Assembly (NCBI GenBank): GCA_030614585.1 | Contig: JAUWTT010000206.1 | Span: forward strand, 1-7,128 | Source of the DNA: Acidobacteriota bacterium | Lineage (GTDB): Bacteria > Acidobacteriota > UBA6911 > RPQK01 > JAPXNP01 | Direction of reading: 5' to 3' | Length of the DNA stretch: 7,128 bases | Shown here: positions 1 to 6,828 of the stretch, one piece after another | Layout: every line of letters begins with the position of its first letter | Position numbering within the stretch: position 1 is the stretch's first letter | The notes under the pieces: model-generated | Seen by the model: only the letters and a program-made list of their open reading frames with translations | The model's database searches: none | Told to the model about the DNA's origin: nothing | Made by a program: the position numbers and the translations under genes

Positions 1-7
1 CTTCAAC

Positions 8-2266
8 TCAGGCTATCTCTGATAGAACAACCAGCAAGTGGTGATCTATTTCGGCCTGCAGGAAGGGCTGTTTCCCCTCGAGAATTCCCAACTCCCTTTG
101 ATTCTCATAATCGAAGACGCTGTACTTCTTCTCCTCCTCGAGTCCGCGGAACTCAAGCGTCCCCCTGAATTGCTTAGTGCCTTTCTTCTCGTCGTATAGC
201 TCCCTTTGATCAGCCACGATCCCGTCCGGCTCCCCAGGGTAGAAAGCATAATACAGCCTGTCCCCTTTTCGAATGACGTGAGTCTCCGGGATGTCGTACA
301 CCAAATCATAGAGATTCAGGTATTCGCCTTGAGAAAGCATCAGGTCAAGGTAAACTCCAATCCACCGCTTCCAAATCGCCTTCTTTTCTTCGAATCTCAG
401 CGTCGCCCCAACACCGAAGCTCTTCTCCTGTCCAGTCGGTGTAATACGAGTTGCCGGGACACCCCCCACTCCGATCAGCGAAAAGTCCATGCCCTCATCA
501 CTCAACTCGATATGGTCCAAAACGACAGCAGCTGAGGGCCCGAAAAGGGCCTTCAACTGCTTCACGATTCCCCGGTTCACCCAGCTCGTCCAAGGGTCCG
601 GGGAAATGGACTGGTTCTGCCATTGCATCCAGTCAGGTGTCAGAGTGGTCCCACAAGGGCAGTTCAGAATGACAGCCTCCGGCCTGTACTTCAGCGCAGT
701 CTCGTAAATCACTCTGAGGATTTCAGCATAATCCGAGGAGGCTTCGTCCGGTGACACGTGCTCATGATCGTCCGAATAGCAGGCACTGCACATATACACT
801 GCGTCCTGTTTGAGTCCATCAATTCGCCACGTCTCAAACATCCGCCGCGTCACCTTCCGGAAATGCTCACGGACCTCAGGGAGACTCCCGCAGCAGAAAC
901 AGTTGCCTCGTTTCGAGAGCTCCGCTTGTCCATCCGGACCTACAACAACCCAATCCGGATGCTCCTGGTGGAATCGAGATGCACAATGATACGAATGCTT
1001 CTGCACTTCAGTGATGGCGCTTGGATGTGCAGACAGCCACTTCTCGACATCAGCGTCACCATCGACCTCAGCGGGAAGTGTCCAGAGACGGACCTTCATT
1101 CCTTCCGCATGTAACTGCTGGATGAACGTTACAAACTCCTCCTCACCACCCGGGAAACGGTCCTTCCGTGGGAGCCAATCTCCGGTCGCGTCATACCAAC
1201 GGTCATCCAGCGTTATCGAACGGACTCCCATCTCTTTGAGGTGAGGAACGGTCGCGAGGATGTCCTCCGATGTGAAATCCTCCCGGAACCCCCAGGAATC
1301 CCATTGAGGCTCATACGCCTGGTCCGGATGGTCAGGGAAGGTGACGCCCTTTGCGGCCAGCATCTTCCGATAGGTTTCAAGGGCGTTATAGAAATCGCCC
1401 TCGTGGAGTACGATCAAAGAGTCGATTGACTGGATGAGCGCTTCTGATTCAGGGACATCGCGCCGATGCTCGACCAGTCGCAATGAAACTGAACGGCCGT
1501 CGTCAACCTGGATCGGTAGGCTGCACCTGCAAAAAGAACGCTCCAGGTGTCCTATCGCCAGCCCCAATTCCCTCCCCCAGATCGAGACCACGGGAGTCCC
1601 TCCACCAAAACCGGGTTGACTCCCGTGACGATATTCCGGTTGATAGCCGCCCCCATCGAAGGACTCCAGAACTCCGAGGTAGTTTCTCTTGTAGTACTGT
1701 GAAGTCAATGCCTGCAGACAGTGCTCTCTCAACTCTGCACTGCCGTTGTATACCCACATGTCGAATGGTGTCTGTCCCCCAACCCGCCGCCCATCCAGAA
1801 GCAAGTTATTGAGTGAGATCTCCTGCAGAGAAGTCTCCAAAGCCGCTTCCCCAAGGTCAAATTCGGATCGAACGACGAGAGCCGTGGGAAACTCTTGGTA
1901 AACTTCGATCCTCAGCGTGATACCGACAGGGGACGGAAAGGACTTCGAGTCAACGGCCTTCAGGGAAATCCGCATCCCCTCTCCCAAAGCAGTCCGGCAC
2001 GGTTCACAAACGGTGTCGTCGGTCAGTAAGCGAAATCCAGCAACGGGAATCTGGTCCAAAACCAGGTAATGCAGCGGCCAACGACGCTCCTTCGGAGGCT
2101 CTGCAACGCAGGGACTCTTCCACCCTTCGCCGGTCGAGTATTCGACCTGGAAATAGAGATCAGACTCCACCCGAACCCGAAGCCTGTCGGATTGGAAAAC
2201 CAGCCCGTCCCCTTTACAATTGGATTGGAGAATCAACCTGTCCCCTTCTCGCCCTTCTCGGCACAC
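8..2266 (-). CDS. GH36 alpha-galactosidase-like glycoside hydrolase
   Basis: Retaining glycoside hydrolase of the GH36 / melibiase type, expected to release terminal alpha-galactose or a related alpha-linked sugar. Residues about 30-290 look like the N-terminal beta-sandwich and about 315-640 are the catalytic TIM barrel. A short beta-rich C-terminal domain follows. Family signatures seen: TLDDRWYDATGDW (352-364) followed by RFPGG; PEVREHF (463-469); GLKQDAV with the likely nucleophile D488; and SISPDPWTSW with D557 as the likely acid/base, placed like the acid/base of Thermotoga GalA. There is no signal peptide and there are 16 cysteines, which favours a cytoplasmic enzyme. The GTG start at 2266 has AAGGTGAG just upstream, but residues 9-27 are encoded by repeat copies. 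An in-frame TTG (2236) or GTG (2170) could be the real start, or the original 5' end may have been lost. The family is confident; the substrate and start are not. Confidence 0.88.
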   Translation of the reverse strand: MCREGREGDRLILQSNCKGDGLVFQSDRLRVRVESDLYFQVEYSTGEGWKSPCVAEPPKERRWPLHYLVLDQIPVAGFRLLTDDTVCEPCRTALGEGMRISLKAVDSKSFPSPVGITLRIEVYQEFPTALVVRSEFDLGEAALETSLQEISLNNLLLDGRRVGGQTPFDMWVYNGSAELREHCLQALTSQYYKRNYLGVLESFDGGGYQPEYRHGSQPGFGGGTPVVSIWGRELGLAIGHLERSFCRCSLPIQVDDGRSVSLRLVEHRRDVPESEALIQSIDSLIVLHEGDFYNALETYRKMLAAKGVTFPDHPDQAYEPQWDSWGFREDFTSEDILATVPHLKEMGVRSITLDDRWYDATGDWLPRKDRFPGGEEEFVTFIQQLHAEGMKVRLWTLPAEVDGDADVEKWLSAHPSAITEVQKHSYHCASRFHQEHPDWVVVGPDGQAELSKRGNCFCCGSLPEVREHFRKVTRRMFETWRIDGLKQDAVYMCSACYSDDHEHVSPDEASSDYAEILRVIYETALKYRPEAVILNCPCGTTLTPDWMQWQNQSISPDPWTSWVNRGIVKQLKALFGPSAAVVLDHIELSDEGMDFSLIGVGGVPATRITPTGQEKSFGVGATLRFEEKKAIWKRWIGVYLDLMLSQGEYLNLYDLVYDIPETHVIRKGDRLYYAFYPGEPDGIVADQRELYDEKKGTKQFRGTLEFRGLEEEKKYSVFDYENQRELGILEGKQPFLQAEIDHHLLVVLSEIA

Positions 2267-2307
2267 TTCTCACCTTGGCCTTCGGAAAACCAGCCTGTCC
2301 CTTTCTC
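2191..2307 (-). repeat. Three copies of a GGGGACAGGYTGRTTYTCC-type repeat
   Basis: Read on the minus strand, three imperfect direct copies follow one another: about 2284-2307 (GAAAGGGACAGGCTGGTTTT, then CC), 2227-2250 (GAAGGGGACAGGTTGATTCT, then CC) and 2194-2215 (AAAGGGGACGGGCTGGTTTT, then CC). The two copies nearer the gene also share CCAATCC after the core and are offset by 33 bp, so both read in the same frame into the GH36 protein as GDRLILQSN and GDGLVFQSD. Similar AAAGGGGACAGG strings occur as dispersed intergenic repeats in various bacteria, some near REP-associated tyrosine transposases. That is from memory, and no transposase is present here. Confidence 0.75.
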
Positions 2308-2357
2308 TGCCTTTCTCTGGCAGCCCTTCTTTCTTTGGCAATCCGCTTCTTTGCCAA
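2307..2357 (-). repeat. Pair of small hairpins beside the repeat array
   Basis: Two perfect inverted repeats sit just upstream (minus strand) of the GGGGACAGG array. One is TTGGCAA/TTGCCAA (2335-2341 with 2351-2357, 9-nt loop). The other is CTGCC/GGCAG (2307-2311 with 2319-2323, 7-nt loop). Between and around them the strand is purine-rich, with repeated AAAGAA and AGAGAAAGG. They could be the folded part of the same dispersed element, or a structure between the transporter and glycosidase genes. Neither is followed by a T-tract, so they are not convincing intrinsic terminators. Confidence 0.5.
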
Positions 2358-2489
2358 TCTGCATTAACCGTCACAACCCAATCGGAGAAAAGACCTTCCC
2401 ACGAGCGACAGCGCCGTTCGCCGTATCCCACTCCCCCAAACCCGGGCATCGACGGTAAACAGAAACCAACGCTTGTATGACGGCTCCGC

Positions 2490-3806
2490 TTACGCAGCCC
2501 TATCTGCGCGAGCCAGTCTGGCGCCGACCAGAAACAGCAGTAACATCGCCAGAATGAGACCTCCAACGACTGGGCCACCTCCCAGCTGATCAAGCAAAAT
2601 CGGTAAGCTGAAAGTGATCATTCCCCCGCCTATAAACGGAGCTGAGAGGGGTGCAGCCAGAGCATAATCCTCAGCAGCTCCACTATCGAGATCTTTGTCG
2701 ATGATTCTCAGGAGCATCAGCCCGGTCGCGGTAGTCCCTGTCGACATCCCATAGTTGAGAATTCCGAGTTCAAACCAATACTTCTGTGGCAGAAGACGTT
2801 TTCCGATCACGAGCAGGCAAAAGCCCACCCAAACAAAGGCACAGACCAGAAGAACGGCGACCGGAAGGAAGAGCTCAAAAACAGCGTTCAGATTCAAGGA
2901 GGCGACCGCAGACAATATGAGCAACTCCATCGAAAGAGCCGTGATCCTCCGGATCGCTTCGGAATCGATCAGGTCTCCAATGCCCAGAAATCCCATGCCC
3001 ACGCGAACAATCAATCCTCCCATCAGAGTGAAGATGAACAGTGGGAAATTGGTTACAAAAGGGACCAGGCTTGAGGCAAGTGTGAATAGCCCCACTCCGA
3101 CTCCATACGCAGCACTCAAGATAAGCAGCTGAAAAACCAGTGGATCCAACACCTCAGAGCGCACCTTTGCAAATCCGATCGGCACTTTTTCATACCGACT
3201 TTCCAGACCGGAGATGATCGGGATTTCAACGTTCCCGGCACGCGTCCAACCCTTCCTGACCGCGATGTTGACATACGCCACCCCACTCACCACCCCGAAA
3301 ATCAAACCTACGGTGGCGACAAAGAACCCGAGATCCACTCCTTCTGGGAAACCAAGCGCCTTGTATACCTCACCCATTGCAGCCGCTGTCCCATGCCCAC
3401 CGGCGAAACCAGCTTCTATCAGCTGTCCAAAGGCGTACGGAACATCATAAACGGACGATATCAGCAGCCATGTCAACGCCAAACCCAGCGTGATCTCCCC
3501 AAGGACTATGATCCACACCATGATTCCCTGTCGAGCCGCCAGTCGAGCACTTTCACGAAGGGACCGCCCAGGCCTTTCCAAGAGTAACCCTGCAAAGATG
3601 ACTGAGATCAGCCAACCCGGCCATGTTTTGAACTCGGCGATCATCTCTGCAGGAATCACTCCCAGCAGCGAGGGGCTTAACATCAACCCCAAAAGACCGC
3701 CCAAAATCGCAGCCGGAATATAGAGGACCTGAAAAAGGCGAACGTTCACCCTCAGAAGGAAGCCCAGGAAGAGCAGCGCTGCGGCGCAGAGAAAGGCCAT
3801 TTCCAT
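2490..3806 (-). CDS. GltS-like sodium/glutamate symporter family (ESS) permease
   Basis: Integral inner-membrane permease of the ESS family (sodium:glutamate symporter type), 438 residues against about 400 for E. coli GltS. Roughly ten to twelve hydrophobic segments span the whole length, in two halves. The first half carries FAGGHGTAAAMG (134-145), matching the conserved GGHGT re-entrant loop of GltS. The second carries YGMSTGTTATGLMLLRIID (352-370), matching the equivalent C-terminal loop. The ATG at 3806 has AAGGAG (3816-3821) nine bases upstream, and the second Met (3800) has no better site. It lies 104 bp after the amidohydrolase gene and 223 bp before the GH36 gene, on the same strand. 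A cation-coupled uptake system for glutamate or another anionic solute is the family expectation. The substrate may differ from glutamate in this distant, longer member. Family call is firm; substrate is not shown. Confidence 0.88.
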   Translation of the reverse strand: MEMAFLCAAALLFLGFLLRVNVRLFQVLYIPAAILGGLLGLMLSPSLLGVIPAEMIAEFKTWPGWLISVIFAGLLLERPGRSLRESARLAARQGIMVWIIVLGEITLGLALTWLLISSVYDVPYAFGQLIEAGFAGGHGTAAAMGEVYKALGFPEGVDLGFFVATVGLIFGVVSGVAYVNIAVRKGWTRAGNVEIPIISGLESRYEKVPIGFAKVRSEVLDPLVFQLLILSAAYGVGVGLFTLASSLVPFVTNFPLFIFTLMGGLIVRVGMGFLGIGDLIDSEAIRRITALSMELLILSAVASLNLNAVFELFLPVAVLLVCAFVWVGFCLLVIGKRLLPQKYWFELGILNYGMSTGTTATGLMLLRIIDKDLDSGAAEDYALAAPLSAPFIGGGMITFSLPILLDQLGGGPVVGGLILAMLLLFLVGARLARADRAA

Positions 3807-3815
3807 ATTTCCGTT

Positions 3816-3821
3816 CTCCTT
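3816..3821 (-). promoter_or_regulatory. Ribosome binding site of the ESS permease
   Basis: AAGGAG on the minus strand, nine bases before the ATG at 3806. It is the cleanest Shine-Dalgarno match in the window and fixes the start of the permease. Confidence 0.7.
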
Positions 3822-3910
3822 GAGTCAACCCCGACACAAAACGTCAGGATGCTTTCCACGTTCCTCACCGGCTGAGGGCGGAGCGACAGCCCTGTGAAAA
3901 ACTGTAGCGT

Positions 3911-5044
3911 CTAGTGTCTGAAGATCCTGTCCGCGTTCAGGTGGTAGACCTTCTCTAAGACACTGTCCGGTAGAAAAACGCCGTAAATCTTCCACTCACC
4001 TGTCGGAGGGAAATCGTGTTCATGATAATCGAAGTATTCGTCCTGAGTCTCTAGGAACCGATAGTAAATGCGATGCCGAGGTTGGTTCACACGTCCAGGA
4101 TAGCGATCAGTGCCAAAAAGGATCCGGTCTGAGTAATCGAGGAAAAATCTGCGCGCTGTATAGGGTTGTCGGCCCAACTCGGCTACCCTTCCAGAAATAT
4201 CCACCACAAAATTCGGATATTCATCAAGAACCTCGGCGATATGGGACAGATCCTCGGCACTATTCCCGATATGGGCGCCAATGAAAGTGGTTCTGGGATG
4301 TTTCTCGAGAATATGATTCCTCTGTCGAATGACTTCTTCCCGGCTTGGAAACTCGGGTCCGTAGAAGCTCCAATCGGGGTGGCGACCCAGCTGCATGATC
4401 CGCTCGTTGAATCGATCAATTGGCTCGAAAAAGGCCAGCGGATCGGCTGCATGAATCAATACCGGCATCCCCAACTCGCCACACTTTTCCCAAATCGGGT
4501 CCAGGCGCGAGTCATCGATGGGCACAATCTTTCCGCTCTTATCTCTGATGGTGAGACCCAGATCTTTAAAGACCTTCAAACCCGCTGCCCCTGACTCATT
4601 CGCCTCCTCCAGAAACTTCACCCATTTTGAAATGAAATCAGGTTGGTCAATCTCCGAGAAATCGATATTGACGAGAATTTCGAAGCGGGCGGGAGCAAAG
4701 CGCTTGTAACGGTTCAGCATACTCTCAAGTCGTTTCCCCCATCCTCCGCTCAGATTTACCGCATAGGAAATGCCCAACCGGTCCATGGCCTCAACCAAGC
4801 CCTGCGGATCCGCTTCGAGTTCCCAGTGGCAGTGAACGTCTGCTACCTCAAACTTGGGCTTGTCCAGGACGTGAGCCTCCGTCTGAAGCATTGAGGCAGG
4901 TTGGTAAAACTTGTAGAGCTCCAGAATACGCGTTGCCAGTTCCCCGGCTTCTCCCTCCACCTGGGACTTACCGATGATGAATAGAGACAACGACAGCATG
5001 GCTGCAACCAGAACAACAAAAAGGGATCTTGGTGATTTCCACAT
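3911..5044 (-). CDS. Membrane-anchored or secreted amidohydrolase_2-type metal-dependent hydrolase
   Basis: TIM-barrel metal-dependent hydrolase of the amidohydrolase_2 type (which includes hydrolases and decarboxylases), 377 residues from the chosen start. Ligand motifs are in order: DVHCHW (H71, H73), VLIHAADP (H198), FIGAHIGN (H258) and LFGTDRYP (D313). GLKVFKDLG places K157 near the barrel centre. Residues about 8-25 form a hydrophobic segment after MWKSPR, so the barrel is probably periplasmic and either anchored or released; no clear AxA or lipobox is seen. The start at 5044 is chosen because GAGGGAG (5054-5060) lies nine bases upstream. An ATG at 5062 has no ribosome site. The same frame is open back to 5377, but that part overlaps the monooxygenase coding end and has no family character. 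It lies 163 bp after the monooxygenase and 104 bp before the permease. The substrate is unknown; a small carboxylate or aromatic acid is only a guess from the neighbours. Confidence 0.85.
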   Translation of the reverse strand: MWKSPRSLFVVLVAAMLSLSLFIIGKSQVEGEAGELATRILELYKFYQPASMLQTEAHVLDKPKFEVADVHCHWELEADPQGLVEAMDRLGISYAVNLSGGWGKRLESMLNRYKRFAPARFEILVNIDFSEIDQPDFISKWVKFLEEANESGAAGLKVFKDLGLTIRDKSGKIVPIDDSRLDPIWEKCGELGMPVLIHAADPLAFFEPIDRFNERIMQLGRHPDWSFYGPEFPSREEVIRQRNHILEKHPRTTFIGAHIGNSAEDLSHIAEVLDEYPNFVVDISGRVAELGRQPYTARRFFLDYSDRILFGTDRYPGRVNQPRHRIYYRFLETQDEYFDYHEHDFPPTGEWKIYGVFLPDSVLEKVYHLNADRIFRH

Positions 5045-5053
5045 TCCTCTAAT

Positions 5054-5060
5054 CTCCCTC
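5054..5060 (-). promoter_or_regulatory. Ribosome binding site deciding the amidohydrolase start
   Basis: GAGGGAG on the minus strand ends nine bases before the ATG at 5044. The upstream ATG at 5062 overlaps this motif and has no Shine-Dalgarno of its own. This supports starting at MWKSPRS, directly before the hydrophobic segment. Confidence 0.6.
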
Positions 5061-5117
5061 ATATCGGTCAACAGAGCTATGGAAAGGCAACTTATGGCTA
5101 GCGTTTCCAGTCCCAAA

Positions 5118-5134
5118 CCCACGGAAAAGGTGGG
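5118..5134 (-). terminator. Weak hairpin between monooxygenase and amidohydrolase
   Basis: In the 163-bp gap there is a CCCAC/GTGGG inverted repeat with a 7-nt loop, followed on the minus strand by TTTGGG rather than a real T-tract. It could slow or end transcription after the monooxygenase, or be chance. Nothing else in this gap is recognisable. Confidence 0.2.
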
Positions 5135-5207
5135 CCTCGAACACTCCGCCTTTTTAACCGGGACGGCTCTTCTGTCCGCCTTATCCTGGGAGAGCTCAGC
5201 AGACGAC

Positions 5208-6452
5208 TCAGAGTCCCAATTGGCGAAATAAGACACCCATATCCTCGCCTGACACCGGGACACAGGGAGGTATCCGAGGAGCCCGCCCAGCGACCCAAGG
5301 GTCTGTATCTTCGCGAGGTCTAAGTTTGGCGCCCAGGCCCAGAAGGTTTTGCCACTCGGACCTCCAATGGTCCCCATAGCCTTCCAACAAGGCAGCTGAC
5401 CCAGGGTTCACCAGCACACTTGCTATCCGCCAAGTCAAATCGGCCGCTTCACGGAAGCCGATGTTCATGCTCTGGATCCCCATAGGTAGAGCAAGATGTG
5501 CAGAATCGCCCACCAGCCAAACATGGCCGACACCAAAACTGCTAGCCAAACGCCGTTCGAAACGAATGGCTGCAGACCACAGTACTTCTTCCACAGGCGC
5601 TGAGAACCATGGGGCTCGTTCGGCAATCAACTCTTCCAGCTTCTCCTGGGTCACGTGCGGAAAGGGCTCGTCACGGAGTTGCACGAGCAGCCTGCTCTTC
5701 ACACGTGGATCAGTCTTCTCCAGCCCCTCTTCCAGTTCAAAGCTCCACCGAAAACGCCCATCATTCATTGGCCACAACACACTGGTGCTATCGTCCAGAA
5801 GTACGACCTGAAGTTCATGGAGAGCCTCGGCACCGGTAACAAATTCAAAAACCGCGAACACGTGAGGGTCCCCTTGATCTTCATAGTCAATCTCGAGGAG
5901 TCTCCTCACTGATGAACGATGGCCATCCGCTCCCACGACGATTGAGGCCTGGATCTCGAAGCTCTTATCGACAACCCACTCCGTCCGGGCCACGCTGTAA
6001 CCGGTCGACTCCTTCGAAAGTCGTTCTATGTGGGCCGACACTGAGTCCCCCTGCTGCTCCAGACCAGCGATTCTATGGTTCCACAGAATCTTGACTCCCC
6101 GCTCCTCGAGTCGCTCTCTCAGGGCTTCTTCCAGGGCCTGCTGCGGCAAGACAAGTACGAAGGGGTAGTCTCCGGAAAGAGCGTCGAGCTTTACTTCGGC
6201 GCGTTTCTCATGTTCATAGAACCCCACTGATTCCACCCGGTTGCCCCTATCGACCAGTGCCTCGGCTATTCCTAACTCGCCGAGCAGACTTAACGAGGCA
6301 GGGTGTAAAGCCAGTGCATAACTTCTGGAAGCAGCTCGCCACTGTTCCTCCAGCACCTGGACCTCGACTCCCTTTTCAGCCAACTGGAGTGCGGTGAATA
6401 GACCAACAGGGCCACCCCCTACAACCAGGACATCCGTTTTACGTTTAAGCAT
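5208..6452 (-). CDS. Class A FAD-dependent monooxygenase
   Basis: Single-component flavoprotein hydroxylase of the FAD_binding_3 family, expected to use NAD(P)H and O2 to hydroxylate an aromatic or similar ring compound in the cytoplasm. The three hallmark motifs are present: the Rossmann GGGPVG at about 12-17 after a beta-strand (DVLVVGGG), the DG motif GADGHRSSVRRL (174-185), and the GD motif GDSAHLALPMGIQSMNIG (315-332) followed by a helix like AADLTWRIA. RSYALALHPASLSLLGELGI (43-62) matches the conserved early helix. At 414 residues it is the compact form, without the C-terminal thioredoxin-like domain of phenol-hydroxylase relatives. The ATG at 6452 is preferred because GGAG (6460-6463) lies seven bases upstream. 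Alternatives are ATG 6458 and GTG 6491, which would add 2 or 13 residues with no family match. It is first in the minus-strand series. The exact substrate cannot be told from sequence. Confidence 0.87.
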   Translation of the reverse strand: MLKRKTDVLVVGGGPVGLFTALQLAEKGVEVQVLEEQWRAASRSYALALHPASLSLLGELGIAEALVDRGNRVESVGFYEHEKRAEVKLDALSGDYPFVLVLPQQALEEALRERLEERGVKILWNHRIAGLEQQGDSVSAHIERLSKESTGYSVARTEWVVDKSFEIQASIVVGADGHRSSVRRLLEIDYEDQGDPHVFAVFEFVTGAEALHELQVVLLDDSTSVLWPMNDGRFRWSFELEEGLEKTDPRVKSRLLVQLRDEPFPHVTQEKLEELIAERAPWFSAPVEEVLWSAAIRFERRLASSFGVGHVWLVGDSAHLALPMGIQSMNIGFREAADLTWRIASVLVNPGSAALLEGYGDHWRSEWQNLLGLGAKLRPREDTDPWVAGRAPRIPPCVPVSGEDMGVLFRQLGL

Positions 6453-6459
6453 GGCCATA

Positions 6460-6465
6460 CTCCAA
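6460..6465 (-). promoter_or_regulatory. Ribosome binding site deciding the monooxygenase start
   Basis: TTGGAG on the minus strand leaves seven bases to the ATG at 6452 and only one to the in-frame ATG at 6458. This favours MLKRKTDVLVV as the N-terminus. Confidence 0.55.
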
Positions 6466-6604
6466 TTCCGCTGTACTGCAGTTCCTGACACATGGGACTG
6501 CCCTGACGTGAAAATCCAGGGATCTCGTGAGCCAAAAGCAGTTTAGTCCGAGCACTCCACACGGTCAAGGAAGGCTGAACTGGGGACTGGCATCTGGGAT
6601 TTAC

Positions 6605-6632
6605 GATTTTCGATTGGCGATTTTCGATTGGC
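6605..6632 (+). repeat. Perfect 14-bp tandem duplication
   Basis: GATTTTCGATTGGC occurs twice in direct tandem, 6605-6618 and 6619-6632, and itself has an inner repeat of GATT. Its reverse complement reads as GCCAATCGAAAATC units. It is part of the larger repeat block between the divergent genes. Confidence 0.9.
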
Positions 6633-6725
6633 GGTCCGGTATCTGGGAACCGCCATCTGGTGACTGGCATCCGCCTTCGCTCTTCGAGCTATGGAGGACA
6701 GGTCCGGCATCTGGTGACTGGCATC
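6633..6725 (+). repeat. Direct repeats built on GGTCCGGYATCTGG and CATCTGGTGACTGGCATC
   Basis: CATCTGGTGACTGGCATC occurs exactly at 6654-6671 and 6708-6725. GGTCCGGYATCTGG occurs at 6633-6646 and 6701-6714. Taken together, 6701-6725 is a 25-nt unit that equals 6633-6671 with a 14-nt segment (6645-6658, or an equivalent placement) removed and one T/C change. A further partial copy, ACTGGCATCTGGGA, lies at 6586-6599. The pattern suggests duplication with slippage of a short element. Function is unknown. Confidence 0.8.
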
Positions 6726-6774
6726 TACTGTTTCCTCACGCGTTGCACCAAACTTTCATCTGAACAGGCCCGTT

Positions 6775-6804
6775 TGGTAAGATCCCCTCCAGGCTTGCTT
6801 ACCA
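6775..6804. promoter_or_regulatory. Inverted repeat upstream of secreted-protein gene
   Basis: TGGTAAG (6775-6781) and CTTACCA (6798-6804) form a perfect 7-bp inverted repeat with a 16-nt centre. It lies about 50 bp before the ATG at 6853. It may be a binding site for a dimeric regulator or a leader hairpin. It is not followed by a T-tract, so an intrinsic terminator is unlikely. No regulator gene is present in the window to pair with it. Confidence 0.4.
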
Positions 6805-6828
6805 GAAATCCAGTTTACGCACTCTAAC
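6799..6828 (+). promoter_or_regulatory. Possible sigma-70-like promoter of secreted-protein gene
   Basis: TTACCA (6799-6804) and TCTAAC (6823-6828) are 18 bp apart and each match four of six bases of the standard -35 and -10 boxes. The -35 box would overlap the right arm of the inverted repeat at 6775-6804, which would suit a repressor or activator site. The match is weak and could be chance. Confidence 0.2.

Noticed and set aside
206..1812. Several plus-strand open frames opposite the GH36 gene, up to 118 codons.
   Set aside because: They are antisense shadows of a gene with firm catalytic motifs; none shows a domain.
2069..2458. A 129-codon plus-strand open frame spanning the repeat array.
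   Set aside because: It is antisense to the GH36 start, and its repeated ENQPVPFS strings are simply the translated repeats.
2270..2593. A 107-codon minus-strand open frame between permease and GH36.
   Set aside because: It overlaps the permease 3' end out of frame and its tail is translated repeat sequence; there is no credible ribosome site or domain.
2403..3890. A shared 10-mer, GAGCGACAGC, in two intergenic gaps (2403-2412 and 3881-3890).
   Set aside because: A 10-base match between short gaps has a fair chance of arising randomly, and the flanks do not match.
5045..5377. An in-frame 111-codon extension upstream of the amidohydrolase, open back to 5377.
   Set aside because: It overlaps the 3' coding end of the monooxygenase in another frame, has no family resemblance, and the ATG at 5044 has a ribosome site followed directly by a hydrophobic N-terminus.
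6577..6726. The repeat block as a CRISPR array.
   Set aside because: Repeat units are irregular in length and spacing, there are no uniform spacers, and there are no cas genes in the window.
6527..6763. Small open frames on both strands across the 6.5-6.8 kb region.
   Set aside because: Their peptides (SGDWHPPS, NRQSKIVN) are translations of the degenerate repeats, with no ribosome site or family match.
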